Positions 7,611-15,802 of a stretch of 64,000 nt of DNA are shown here, piece after piece. How positions within the stretch are numbered: the stretch's first letter is position 1; each line of letters begins with the position of its first letter. A program made the position numbers and the translations under genes. Origin of the DNA: Phycisphaerae bacterium (GTDB lineage: Bacteria; Planctomycetota; Phycisphaerae; Sedimentisphaerales; Anaerohalosphaeraceae); contig JACZKQ010000108.1 of NCBI GenBank assembly GCA_014859965.1, positions 62,001 through 126,000 on the forward strand, written 5' to 3'. Under the pieces are notes generated by a model. That model made no database searches. It was not told the DNA's origin and saw only the letters and a program-made list of their open reading frames with translations.

Positions 7611-8745
7611 CGTCCAGCAGTTCCCTGATAAGCACCAGTTTTTCACACGTTTCGTCGTACGCGAGGCTTGTACCGTAAAGGTCGCCGCTGGCGACCCCGG
7701 TCTCGGCGTTATCGATAAACGGGACCACGTAGCCCGTCGTCATGATATAAAACCAAAGGTTGTTCATCGCCATGCTTCGATGCTGCAGGACCTTATCGAT
7801 CCGTTCGCTGAGACCCTCGCCCTGGCGAACCAGCAGCTTGTCACCAATAGCGGCGTCAAAACCCTTCAGGAGGGGTTCGTACCTCATGCGTTCGGCTTCG
7901 AACTTTTCCTTCAGGCACCGGACGATCTGCTGAGCGGCGGAACCCCTGTTTGCTTGCGGCGGGTCGCGATGGATCAGCACCATCTTGCGAAAGTTCTCTT
8001 CCCACAAAAACGTATAGTCGAACGTGTCCACGTTGAGGATAATTTCTGGCTTGCGCACCACGCCGATGATGTAGGAGATTCGGTTCTTGTGCGTGCCTTC
8101 CCACCGGCCCAGTTCCTCCGGCGTCACGCGCGGCGTGATATGCTTGAGGTTTTCAACCAGCTGCAGCACCGTATCCAGGTAAAAAGGTGCTACTCCCTGC
8201 AGGATATTCCCGATTTTGTCGTACAATTGACCCGAGATAGGGTGGGCATACGTGGGCGTCATGAAATTGCGAATCTCTTCAGCCGTCAGACTCGCAGGCT
8301 CGGTCGTCAAAAATGTATGCAGTTCCCTGTCGATCCCCAGTGCCGTGATCCGCCGTGCGACCTCGGCAGGTTCGGCTGTTTCGATGATTTCCCACAGGCC
8401 GTCAAACCGGTTCAGCAGGGCGGTCATACCCGGGTTGACCTCCTTCACCAGATTAACGACCGCCTGCATATCGTTGGCGGACTGCCGCGATGAATCGATA
8501 AGCTGAATCGCCACCAATATCTGACAAAGCGGTACAAACTCGATCGTCTCGAATGTCTGAATGATTCGGATCGCCCGCGACGGCTGCAAAACCGCCGATC
8601 CCGCCTCCACCATACGATAGTGGCTGGCGGCCAGACCCAGCGATGCAGCAATATCTGAAGACGAAATGCCGCCCATGCGATCACGGGTGGTTTGCAGCAC
8701 CACCCCAAGGGCCTGCGCAAGCGGATTTCGTATTTTTGAAGCCAT
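7588..8745 (-). CDS. HTH (XRE-like) regulator with large uncharacterised C-terminal domain, first gene of the CDPS operon
   Basis: A 385-residue protein. Residues about 8-65 look like a lambda-repressor-type helix-turn-helix: LGVVLQTTRDRMG, then SSSDIAASLGLAASHYRMVEAGSAVL. The remaining 300 residues, mostly helical with segments such as WEGTHKNRISYIIGVVRKPE and FDYTFLWEENFRKMVLIHRDPP, match no domain I know and may sense a ligand. The stop overlaps the CDPS start, so regulator and synthase are co-translated. A perfect palindrome (8811-8832) next to its own promoter suggests autoregulation. The ATG at 8745 is the only good start. Confidence 0.75.
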   Translation of the reverse strand: MASKIRNPLAQALGVVLQTTRDRMGGISSSDIAASLGLAASHYRMVEAGSAVLQPSRAIRIIQTFETIEFVPLCQILVAIQLIDSSRQSANDMQAVVNLVKEVNPGMTALLNRFDGLWEIIETAEPAEVARRITALGIDRELHTFLTTEPASLTAEEIRNFMTPTYAHPISGQLYDKIGNILQGVAPFYLDTVLQLVENLKHITPRVTPEELGRWEGTHKNRISYIIGVVRKPEIILNVDTFDYTFLWEENFRKMVLIHRDPPQANRGSAAQQIVRCLKEKFEAERMRYEPLLKGFDAAIGDKLLVRQGEGLSERIDKVLQHRSMAMNNLWFYIMTTGYVVPFIDNAETGVASGDLYGTSLAYDETCEKLVLIRELLDDVGITLG

Positions 8746-8782
8746 TTATCAGCCTTACCTGCCTCTACTCTCGATACACCAA

Positions 8783-8810
8783 AGTATACCAGTTATGCAA
8801 AAAACAGCAA
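8783..8810 (-). promoter_or_regulatory. Promoter of the CDPS operon
   Basis: On the minus strand TTGCTG (8805-8810) and TATACT (8783-8788) are 16 nt apart, giving a plausible sigma-70-type promoter about 40 bp upstream of the regulator start. A second -35-like TTGACA lies inside the adjacent palindrome but has no well-spaced -10. Confidence 0.6.
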
Positions 8811-8832
8811 ACTAAAATGTCAACATTTTAGT
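8811..8832. promoter_or_regulatory. Perfect palindrome, probable operator for the HTH regulator
   Basis: Two 10-bp arms, ACTAAAATGT and ACATTTTAGT, are exact reverse complements separated by CA. The site directly abuts the -35 box of the operon promoter and lies in AT-rich DNA, unlike its surroundings. A dimeric HTH protein fits such a site. The position just upstream of -35 suits either an activator or a repressor that blocks polymerase. Confidence 0.65.
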
Positions 8833-8927
8833 CATCATTGTTCGCTTGGCTTAATTGTGGTCTAAAGACTGTTTTTGAGCCAAGAACAGGGTCGGCAAAA
8901 ATAATTTAACAAAAATGAAAAAATTAT

Positions 8928-8956
8928 TTGACTTTCAGGTCCGATGGGCGTATTCT
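8928..8956 (+). promoter_or_regulatory. Promoter for the Tyr-rich/TPR protein gene
   Basis: TTGACT (8928-8933), 17 nt, TATTCT (8951-8956), preceded by a strongly AT-rich tract that could act as an UP element. It would give a leader of about 160 nt before the ATG at 9124. The same two hexamers at the same spacing occur before cbiM (39756-39784, minus strand). Confidence 0.6.
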
Positions 8957-9123
8957 TTTATTAGAAGCGACAACCGTTACAACCGCTACTTTCCACCAGC
9001 GGTTTGACGAGCGCGGCAGATGGCAAGTTCTTGAGCAAGAGAATATCGAATTCTTCTGACGGGCCGGAAGGGACTGCAATCGCAAACCAGCGGCCTAAGA
9101 CCTGCCAGGGAAAGGAGAGAATC

Positions 9124-11910
9124 ATGTTAACCCGCCGATCTCACAAGTGGCTGATTGCGGCATTGCTTTGTCTTGGCATGCTGTGCGTAAACAACCGCAC
9201 CGGAGCCAATCCGCCCGGAGCGCCAGCCGAAAAAAGTGCCGCGCCCGCTCGTGCGGCCAAATCCTCGTCGCCCGCCCCCGCCTCCAGGCCCTCGGCGCCT
9301 GCGCGTGCCGCCTCGCCGGCGCCCAGGGCGGCGGCCCCTGCGCCGAGAGTGTCTTCGCCTCCGACGAGCACCAGCAGGCCCGCTGCACCGTCAAGGGTCG
9401 CGCCGCAGCCGAGAGCGTCGGCACCGCAAACAAGTGCTCCCAGAAGTCCTGTTTCGACCCCTCATCCGGTTTCTCCGCCGGTCAGCCGAAGCACCCCGAC
9501 GCGGTCTTCGCCCTCGAGTGTAAGTGCGCCGACGACGCAAACTTTTTCGTCCCCTGTCCGACGGTATGTCGAGGTGGCGCCGCGCACCAGCGCCTCCTCC
9601 TCCGCAAGTCGGGAACGGACAGTTACCAGTGCAGGCAGCAACAGTTCATCGGCTGCCGCGGGGAGCGAATTTGGATCCAGGGCCACCGTCATTACGCCGC
9701 TGCGCACCGCCCCGGCAGCCTCCAACAGTTCACCGTCCTCCACTGTGAACAGCCAGACCATTCGAACCCCGCTTTCGTCACGTGTGACGATCGGATCCTC
9801 TGCGCTGTCACAGAAGGTTGACATCGGTCCGGCCGAACCGAAGACCGAGCCCATACGTCTTCAATCACCGGCCGCCGCAAGCCCCAAAGCTTCGTCCGTG
9901 CCGTCGACAAGCGGGCCTGTTCAAAGCACACCGACACGTGCGGATACTCAGGGCGTGACGTCTTCCAGGTCGGTGGCTGCTCCCATCCGGGTTCAGCCGC
10001 CCGCCAAGCGCGAGGCGACCGACACGCCGGCCAACCCGGGCGCCAGCCCCACTTCAAGTAAACCCATAACTTCGCGTAACACTGTCGGCGACGCTGCGAA
10101 CAGGCCTGTTTCCATACCTCTCGAAGTCTCTGCGGCAAGGGCCGCCCCAAGTGCAAAGGCCGTGACCCGTCCCTCGACGGACCGCTTGACCAGTATGCCT
10201 TCAGCGGAACGCAAAAGTGACGTCGGCCGTATCGTCGAGCCCATTCGCATCCCGCCCATTGTTCGGTCGCCTGTAGCCAGCAATTCAGCCGAGAATGCGG
10301 AAAGGGCGAAAACATTGCCGGAGGCTGCACGAACCCCGGTTTCACGCAGTCCCCAGCCGATCGGCGAACGGTCTCAAGCAGGCGAGATTTCACCTGCCGC
10401 AGGCAAGATCGGCCTTGGCGACATGCGCCAGAGCAAGGCCATCGCCGGTCCCTCCGAACGCACATCATCATCGCCCACAAGCCCGGTTTCCGCGAACTCT
10501 GGCGATAAGACCCGCACAGACGTCACGCGAACTCCCAAAGAAGTTACTTCCCCGGTCAGCAGAGATCGCCTGGCGTCCGGTGAGGGCCCGACAACCAAAG
10601 CAGGGCCGGATCGCCGAAATATTGACACTCCGCGCGGCCCGCAAACCAGGCAGCCTGACAGCGAGCCGACGCGAGGCCGCAATGATCTCTCGGATGGCCC
10701 GCGAACGAAGACCGATGGCTTCGCGGGGCGCCAAATGGATTCCGACCGGAGTAGCCCCGGAAGAAGAAGCGAGACGACGAACACGCATTCCAATTCGTCT
10801 ACCGACCAATCCGTCAACATCAGCGGCAACAACAATGTTTACATCAATGGCAATGTCAGCGGGTACTACCCCACGCCTTACAGGGCAGATCGCTACCACA
10901 CCGTCATTCGTCGACACCACTTCCAGCAGAGCAGTCACTGGCTCGACTGCGGCAGCTATTATGTCCTGAACTGGTCTCAGCATAGTTGCGGCCGCGTCAT
11001 TGGCCTTCAATACGCCCCGTATTATGGATACGGCGTTTCCTACTACTATCCAAGTTACCATCGCAAGCATCTCTTCTTCAGCATCGGCGGCTACTGGCCC
11101 GATTACTATCGGTATCGCCGTTACTATTGGTACGGATGCCATCCGTATCGCTGGTATGGCGCGTATGTGATCGATCCGCCGCTCGTCCAGCCGGTGGTCC
11201 AAAACGTCTATCACATTACCTATGAAACTCCTGCTCCGGTCGGAGCGGGCTACAATTACGATTACAAGTACGACCCGGCGTACGAAGACTTCAGCGACGT
11301 CCGCGAAAAGATCAGGCGCGAAGCCGCCGCCCGGACGGAAGACAGCCCCCAGCCCGAGACCAGCGCCGACATGTGCTTCGAACAAGCCGTCCAGCTTTTC
11401 GCCCAAGGCAAGTACGAACAAGCCGTTTTCAAACTGCGGGTCGCCATGATTCTTGAGCCGGAGGACGTTGTACTGCCCTTTGCCTACAGCCAGGCCCTCT
11501 TCGCCACGGGCGATTACGACGCCGCCTCGGCTGCACTCAGCGCCACCCTTGAGACGATGAAGCGTCAGGACCAGGAAACCGTCTACTATCCGCGGGGGCT
11601 TTACGAGGACGAAAAAGTTCTCCATACTCAAATCGCCGCACTCGCCGAGGCCGTTCGGAAAAATCCGGAAAAAGCCGACTATCAATTATTGTTAGGCTAT
11701 CAACTCCTGGGCTCCGGACGTGTAGATGAAGCCATCACCCCACTTCATGAGACGCTCGAAAGCAATGTCGCAAATGCTCCCGCGATGATGCTGATCAAGC
11801 TGCTCGAACAGATCAAGGCCGACCAGGCCGCCGCCGAAGCCGCCGCCGCTCAGGGGCAGCCGCTGGAAAGCGGCGAGGCCGCCGACACGGCGCATGCCGA
11901 AGAAAGGTAA
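9124..11910 (+). CDS. Large exported protein: low-complexity Ser/Pro/Ala region, Tyr-rich region, C-terminal TPR
   Basis: A 928-residue protein with three parts. Residues 1 to about 28 form a signal peptide (KWLIAALLCLGMLC core). Residues about 30-560 are low-complexity Ser/Pro/Ala/Thr/Arg, with recurring phrases such as PIRVQPP, PIRLQSP and PIRIPP. At about 564, SVNISGNNNVYINGNVSGYY leads into a Tyr/His/Trp-rich stretch (about 580-700) ending with PPLVQPVVQNVYHITYE. From about 750, TPR-like helices (FEQAVQLFAQGKYEQAVFKL, then AYSQALFATGDYDAA) run to near the end. The ATG at 9124 follows AAGGAGA; an upstream in-frame extension to 9004 lacks a signal peptide. Probably an envelope or extracellular matrix protein. 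No homologous function is recognised. Confidence 0.8.
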   Translation: MLTRRSHKWLIAALLCLGMLCVNNRTGANPPGAPAEKSAAPARAAKSSSPAPASRPSAPARAASPAPRAAAPAPRVSSPPTSTSRPAAPSRVAPQPRASAPQTSAPRSPVSTPHPVSPPVSRSTPTRSSPSSVSAPTTQTFSSPVRRYVEVAPRTSASSSASRERTVTSAGSNSSSAAAGSEFGSRATVITPLRTAPAASNSSPSSTVNSQTIRTPLSSRVTIGSSALSQKVDIGPAEPKTEPIRLQSPAAASPKASSVPSTSGPVQSTPTRADTQGVTSSRSVAAPIRVQPPAKREATDTPANPGASPTSSKPITSRNTVGDAANRPVSIPLEVSAARAAPSAKAVTRPSTDRLTSMPSAERKSDVGRIVEPIRIPPIVRSPVASNSAENAERAKTLPEAARTPVSRSPQPIGERSQAGEISPAAGKIGLGDMRQSKAIAGPSERTSSSPTSPVSANSGDKTRTDVTRTPKEVTSPVSRDRLASGEGPTTKAGPDRRNIDTPRGPQTRQPDSEPTRGRNDLSDGPRTKTDGFAGRQMDSDRSSPGRRSETTNTHSNSSTDQSVNISGNNNVYINGNVSGYYPTPYRADRYHTVIRRHHFQQSSHWLDCGSYYVLNWSQHSCGRVIGLQYAPYYGYGVSYYYPSYHRKHLFFSIGGYWPDYYRYRRYYWYGCHPYRWYGAYVIDPPLVQPVVQNVYHITYETPAPVGAGYNYDYKYDPAYEDFSDVREKIRREAAARTEDSPQPETSADMCFEQAVQLFAQGKYEQAVFKLRVAMILEPEDVVLPFAYSQALFATGDYDAASAALSATLETMKRQDQETVYYPRGLYEDEKVLHTQIAALAEAVRKNPEKADYQLLLGYQLLGSGRVDEAITPLHETLESNVANAPAMMLIKLLEQIKADQAAAEAAAAQGQPLESGEAADTAHAEER

Positions 11911-11985
11911 GGTCAAATGCTGATTTGCTCAGGCCAATCAGTAGATATTGCAAAGTTTTGACTGGTTTCCTTGTGTTGCGGGTGA

Positions 11986-11991
11986 TATAAT
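11986..11991 (+). promoter_or_regulatory. -10 box upstream of the repeat-propeller gene
   Basis: TATAAT lies 130 bp before the ATG at 12121. The best -35 candidates are TGGTTT at 17 nt or TTGACT at 22 nt spacing, so only the -10 is convincing. Confidence 0.4.
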
Positions 11992-12120
11992 CATCGCTGA
12001 ATGTGGCGCTTAGGAGAAGGGCCCAATATGCCCGACGGGCGGCACGGCGGCCGCCACCTCGATTATCATCGACTGTATTGTCCGGGTGATTCGTTTTTCG
12101 AATGTGCGAGGATAAAAGCG

Positions 12121-13266
12121 ATGAAACGTACAGTTGTGATTGCCTCCGTGACTTTTCTGACGATGGCCATATCCGCGTTCGCCGCGCCATGGATTGAGTT
12201 TGCGGTTGCCCCTTCCATCGAAAACCAGGAAAGGCCCGACGTCCACGGCACCAGGATCGTATGGCAGCAGCACGTCAGCGATGGTGAAGGCAACTGGGAC
12301 TGGGACGTCTGCTTCATCGATCTCGACGCCGCCGAAGGCGATGCTATTAACCTGACATGGTATGCCGGCAACCAGCAGAGCCCCAGGATACACGGAAACC
12401 GCGTGGTCTGGGAGGACGACTCGTTTGGAGACTGGGACATTTTTGTGACCGATGTTGCTGATCCTGAACTTCCCATGGAATGGGCGGTCACCCCATTTCT
12501 GGATAATCAGCAGCATCCTGCTATCTATCGCAACATCGTGGTCTGGCAGGACGATAGCGCCGGCGACATGGACATATGGGCCGCGGAACTGACGGACCCC
12601 GACAATCCTTACGTCTTTGGCGTAGCGCTCTTCGATGCCGATCAGCAGGCTCCCGTCATATACAACCGCACCGTCATTTGGGAGGACAACTATTTCGGCG
12701 ACTGGGATATTTTCTCCGCTGATATTGTTGACACCGAAGCGCCGACTGTGCGAGCGGTTTCCCTCACTGATTACGACCAGCAGAATGCTTCTGTGTGGGG
12801 CGACCTCGTGGTCTGGCAGGAGAATATCAGTGGCGACTGGCAGATCTGGGCTGCTGACATGTCCGATCCCGATGCACCCGTCGAGTTTCCCATTGTCGAA
12901 GCAGGGTCATTGCAGAAGAACCCGCACATAGGCGACAATATTGTTGTCTGGCAGGATTTTCGAAACGGCAAAGACTGGGACGTCTATGGATATAATCTCA
13001 CCACTCGCCGCGAGTTTCGCATCACCGACCATGCCGCCGACCAGATCAATCCCGCCGTCAGCGGCAATCTGGTTGTCTGGCAGGACGATCGCGACGGCCT
13101 GTGGAACATCTACGCCGTCGAACTCAGCGGCCCCGAAGCGGCCCGCTGTGCCGCACGACCTGTCGGGGATCTTAATGGCGACTGCATCGTCAATATGGCC
13201 GATCTGGCGGTCCTTGCGGCGCATTGGCTGGAGTGCGGCTTTGACAGCCCCGAAGCCTGCAAGTAA
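12121..13266 (+). CDS. Exported seven-repeat (VVWxDDxxGDWDI) propeller-like protein with dockerin-like C-terminus
   Basis: The 381-residue protein begins with a signal peptide (MKRTVVIASVTFLTMAISAFAA). Seven repeats of about 46-50 residues follow, each with a core like NRVVWEDDSFGDWDIFVTD, NIVVWQDDSAGDMDIWAAE or NLVVWQDDRDGLWNIYAVE. Repeats of this type build TolB-like beta-propellers. The C-terminus has one calcium-loop motif, GDLNGDCIVNMADLAVLAAH, as in dockerin type I repeats that are widespread in Phycisphaerae. The ATG at 12121 has GAGG upstream. The dockerin half-module probably serves in attachment or calcium binding rather than a true cellulosome (inference). Convergent with the BNR gene, 17 bp apart. 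Confidence 0.82.
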   Translation: MKRTVVIASVTFLTMAISAFAAPWIEFAVAPSIENQERPDVHGTRIVWQQHVSDGEGNWDWDVCFIDLDAAEGDAINLTWYAGNQQSPRIHGNRVVWEDDSFGDWDIFVTDVADPELPMEWAVTPFLDNQQHPAIYRNIVVWQDDSAGDMDIWAAELTDPDNPYVFGVALFDADQQAPVIYNRTVIWEDNYFGDWDIFSADIVDTEAPTVRAVSLTDYDQQNASVWGDLVVWQENISGDWQIWAADMSDPDAPVEFPIVEAGSLQKNPHIGDNIVVWQDFRNGKDWDVYGYNLTTRREFRITDHAADQINPAVSGNLVVWQDDRDGLWNIYAVELSGPEAARCAARPVGDLNGDCIVNMADLAVLAAHWLECGFDSPEACK

Positions 13267-13283
13267 CGGCCGAAGAAGGCTGG

Positions 13284-14789
13284 TTAAGGTGTTTTCCCGC
13301 ACATCGGTTTGGCCGTCGGTGCGGTCATCTCGCGCGGCAGCACTCTAACGACGCCGGACTTGTCGCAGAAGTACAGGTATGACTCTGATGGCTGCCTTCC
13401 ATGCCCATCCGCCCACAGCGCGTAAAAGCCATCGTGCGCGTTGACCGGCCGCCGGGCGTAGGTATGGTTCCGCTCGCTGCCCGCCGTAAGATCGCTGATT
13501 TTTCGCCACGACAGTCCCTTGTCACTGCTGCCCCACATCGCTATCTCGCCGCCCGGGTTATACGGCTGCGGGCCGGTCTCTGTGGGTGCGATGATCCGCC
13601 ATGTGCCGTCGGACTCGATATACAGCGATCCCATGTCGTAATTGTTGTCTGAGGTCATCGCCGGCCGTATTTGCCATTGCTTGCCATCCCACATGGCCGT
13701 CGTCCAGGTTCGAGGATCATTCTTAGGCCCCGACTCATACCCCTTGCTTGTGACATACAAGATCACCGGCCGACCGTTTCTATCGTATTGAATGTCCTTT
13801 AAATAAACGTTCAGCCCCTCCGCTTCATAATCGTGCACCATCGCGGAGTTCTTCGCCTCGGTTAACGGCAGCGTTAGGAGCGTTCCGTCGGCCGCGCGCC
13901 ATGTCGCCCCAAAATCCTCCGTCTCCATGAAGTACAGATCGGTCCGCCAGTTCAGCCCTTTGCCCTTCGGGTGATAATTAAACACTGATCCGGCTTTACG
14001 GCCGTCGACGGCGCTGATCTGGTAATGACCTTGGTCTATGGCCGCCAGCCTTTGCCATTCGGACCACCGAACGCCGTCAGGGCTGGACATGAAGCAGATT
14101 GTCCGAGCGGCCGGATAATTGTACCGGGTAAAAAAGCACGCAAACCCCTTGCCCGTGTGCCACGCCTGCATATATGAGAAGTTGGTCATCGGAATGTCGT
14201 TGCCGTCCTCGACCTTGGTCACATTCACCATCTCAAAGGTGTCGATGTCATAGGGCTTTACGCTTCGATGCACATAAGAAGGCCGGCCGGTCCCATGCGA
14301 GGTCGAAAATATCCATACGCGACCCTCGCTGTCGACTGAGATCACCGGGTTATCGTGGGCATCCGAGGTATTTTTATCCAACAAGATCGTCGGCTTCGGT
14401 ACTTCGCCCGTCGCATGATCATAATAAGAGACCATGTGCAGCAGTTTATTATTGGTGCCTGGCGCGGCGCCGCCGTAGCAGAAGAACGTCTTGCCAACCT
14501 CGGGGCGGTAGACGGCAAATGGCTGGTGCTTGGCACAGTAAGTACCCAGACCGCCGCTGTATTTGTAGACGTATTCGTCGCCCGAGGGCTGGTTCATATA
14601 CCAAATGCCGCGGTAACCGGTGTCTTTTTGGTTAAGAGTCACACTTTCGGCGGCGGAGGCTGATGAAAAAACGGTCAGAGCGAGCACCAAGGCCGACCGG
14701 GCAATGCGTTCAGACGCTCGTCCGGGCTTATCCATCTCGCGGCAGGGGCGCTGGACAGGTTTTTTTGAAGCGTGAAATGACTTATTCAT
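13284..14789 (-). CDS. Exported BNR-repeat protein (BNR_4-like), possible polysaccharide-acting propeller
   Basis: A 501-residue protein with an N-terminal signal sequence (SALVLALTVFSSASAAES). The mature protein starts YRGIWYMNQPSGDEYVYKYS and contains BNR/Asp-box-like strands such as SVDSEGRVWIFSTSHGTGR, SSPDGVRWSEW and GSSDKGLSWRK. This layout matches the BNR_4 family, which overlaps with propeller-fold polysaccharide lyases of the ulvan-lyase type. Whether the catalytic His/Tyr set is present I could not verify. The ATG at 14789 follows AAAGGAGG by 8 nt; a TTG one codon earlier is less likely. A role in algal polysaccharide breakdown fits the nearby sulfatase but is inference. Confidence 0.75.
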   Translation of the reverse strand: MNKSFHASKKPVQRPCREMDKPGRASERIARSALVLALTVFSSASAAESVTLNQKDTGYRGIWYMNQPSGDEYVYKYSGGLGTYCAKHQPFAVYRPEVGKTFFCYGGAAPGTNNKLLHMVSYYDHATGEVPKPTILLDKNTSDAHDNPVISVDSEGRVWIFSTSHGTGRPSYVHRSVKPYDIDTFEMVNVTKVEDGNDIPMTNFSYMQAWHTGKGFACFFTRYNYPAARTICFMSSPDGVRWSEWQRLAAIDQGHYQISAVDGRKAGSVFNYHPKGKGLNWRTDLYFMETEDFGATWRAADGTLLTLPLTEAKNSAMVHDYEAEGLNVYLKDIQYDRNGRPVILYVTSKGYESGPKNDPRTWTTAMWDGKQWQIRPAMTSDNNYDMGSLYIESDGTWRIIAPTETGPQPYNPGGEIAMWGSSDKGLSWRKISDLTAGSERNHTYARRPVNAHDGFYALWADGHGRQPSESYLYFCDKSGVVRVLPREMTAPTAKPMCGKTP

Positions 14790-14915
14790 CAAAAGAGCCT
14801 CCTTTCATAGCAAACCTCCGTTTAGCATAACGCAATGTGATTCCAAAAACCACCGCTATAAGGAAGGAAAAAGGTCAATGCGTTTGAATTCCGGAACCGG
14901 CGAGTCCATTCGCTG

Positions 14916-15149
14916 ATGCTTGCAGGAGCGTTGTTTGCCTTGGCCGGGAACCGCGAATACATTTCGTTATCGGAGGAAGTTCAGGAATTGATCGTCGGAA
15001 AAGCAGTGTATTTCCCCGTTTTCCGCCTTGATGCGGCTATTTGGCGGAGGAATCGCCCAAATGATAACTGTTTCGCCAATCTGAGGCTTTTTTTGGCCGA
15101 TATACGCAGCGTGTCGGCAGGGGGCACATGTGTCTGGAGAGAACAATGA
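14916..15149 (+). CDS. Putative 77-residue protein upstream of the lone pseudopilin
   Basis: This reading frame begins with a hydrophobic stretch (MLAGALFALAG) and ends in a 4-bp ATGA overlap with the pseudopilin gene. A 12-codon frame (14878-14916) with a strong AAGGAAGG site sits before it and ends in a TGATG overlap with its start. Read without the upstream stop, the frame extends back to include Arg-rich residues before the hydrophobic core, as a signal peptide would, so a frameshifted remnant is an alternative. No homology is recognised. Coding status is doubtful. Confidence 0.3.
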   Translation: MLAGALFALAGNREYISLSEEVQELIVGKAVYFPVFRLDAAIWRRNRPNDNCFANLRLFLADIRSVSAGGTCVWREQ

Positions 15150-15469
15150 GGACGCGAACAGGCGTTACACTTATCGAGTTGCTGGTGGTGGTTCTGATTC
15201 TGGGCGCGCTTGCGGCAGTTGCGGTTCCAAGAATATCCGTAAGCGCGGCGACAACCAGGAACAGGGCATGTGCGGCGAATATCGAGCGTATGAACTCACA
15301 AATCGAACTATACAATTACGATTCCGGTTTATGGCCGACCGCCTTGAGTGATGTTACGGACAACGTGTCTTATTTTGGGGGTGAGGAGGTTCTCTGCCCG
15401 TTCGGTGAGGCATATGTTTTGGATCACTCGATTCATCGTGTGATCGGGCACGACCATGCCCGGCCGTGA
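15146..15469 (+). CDS. Type IV pilin/type II secretion pseudopilin (lone copy)
   Basis: A 107-residue prepilin. The short leader MRTRTG precedes VTLIELLVVVLILGALAAVA, the class III cleavage site with Glu at +5 and an alpha1-N hydrophobic helix. The Gly before V is the expected cut by the prepilin peptidase at 41191-42366. The globular part is short (about 80 residues), with two Cys that could pair. The ATG at 15146 has GGAGAG upstream. It lies 39 kb from the main pilus locus, so it may be an orphan minor pilin. The C-terminus lacks the SAGxDG motif of the pseudopilins at 60.5-64 kb. Confidence 0.85.
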   Translation: MRTRTGVTLIELLVVVLILGALAAVAVPRISVSAATTRNRACAANIERMNSQIELYNYDSGLWPTALSDVTDNVSYFGGEEVLCPFGEAYVLDHSIHRVIGHDHARP

Positions 15470-15700
15470 CCTTGATCAGGTTGGTGGTGCTTACAATGAC
15501 GATGGCGGGAGCAGCCAGGCAACCAGGGTGGCCGGGGCAGATGTGGTAATGAAGGCGGTCATGGGTTTCGCGGGATTGCATGTCGCACAACGGTAACGGC
15601 TTTTCTGCCACAATCCGCGGCCAGATAAATTTGCAGCGCACAATCTCCAGAAATCCAGCCCCCTTTAGTCTTCAAGCTTTGCAGGCATACATCTTTCCAC
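15470..15700. other. Gene-free stretch after the pseudopilin
   Basis: I see no convincing gene on either strand here. The amidohydrolase promoter follows at 15701. Confidence 0.35.
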
Positions 15701-15728
15701 TTGACACCGCCCGGGGCACGGCTATTAT
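15701..15728 (+). promoter_or_regulatory. Promoter for the amidohydrolase gene
   Basis: TTGACA (15701-15706), 16 nt, TATTAT (15723-15728), the only near-consensus promoter in this gap. It gives a leader of about 65-70 nt before the ATG at 15803. Confidence 0.6.
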
Positions 15729-15802
15729 AGCGGCTGTGAGCGGATTTTGGACTTTTTGTCCGTAAACTGCCGATAAATACATGCAGAATGTTGGATTGTT
15801 GA

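Noticed and set aside
10468-11685. 405-codon minus-strand frame opposite the Tyr-rich/TPR gene
   Set aside because: No ribosome site or domain; the plus-strand gene has a signal peptide, promoter and TPRs.
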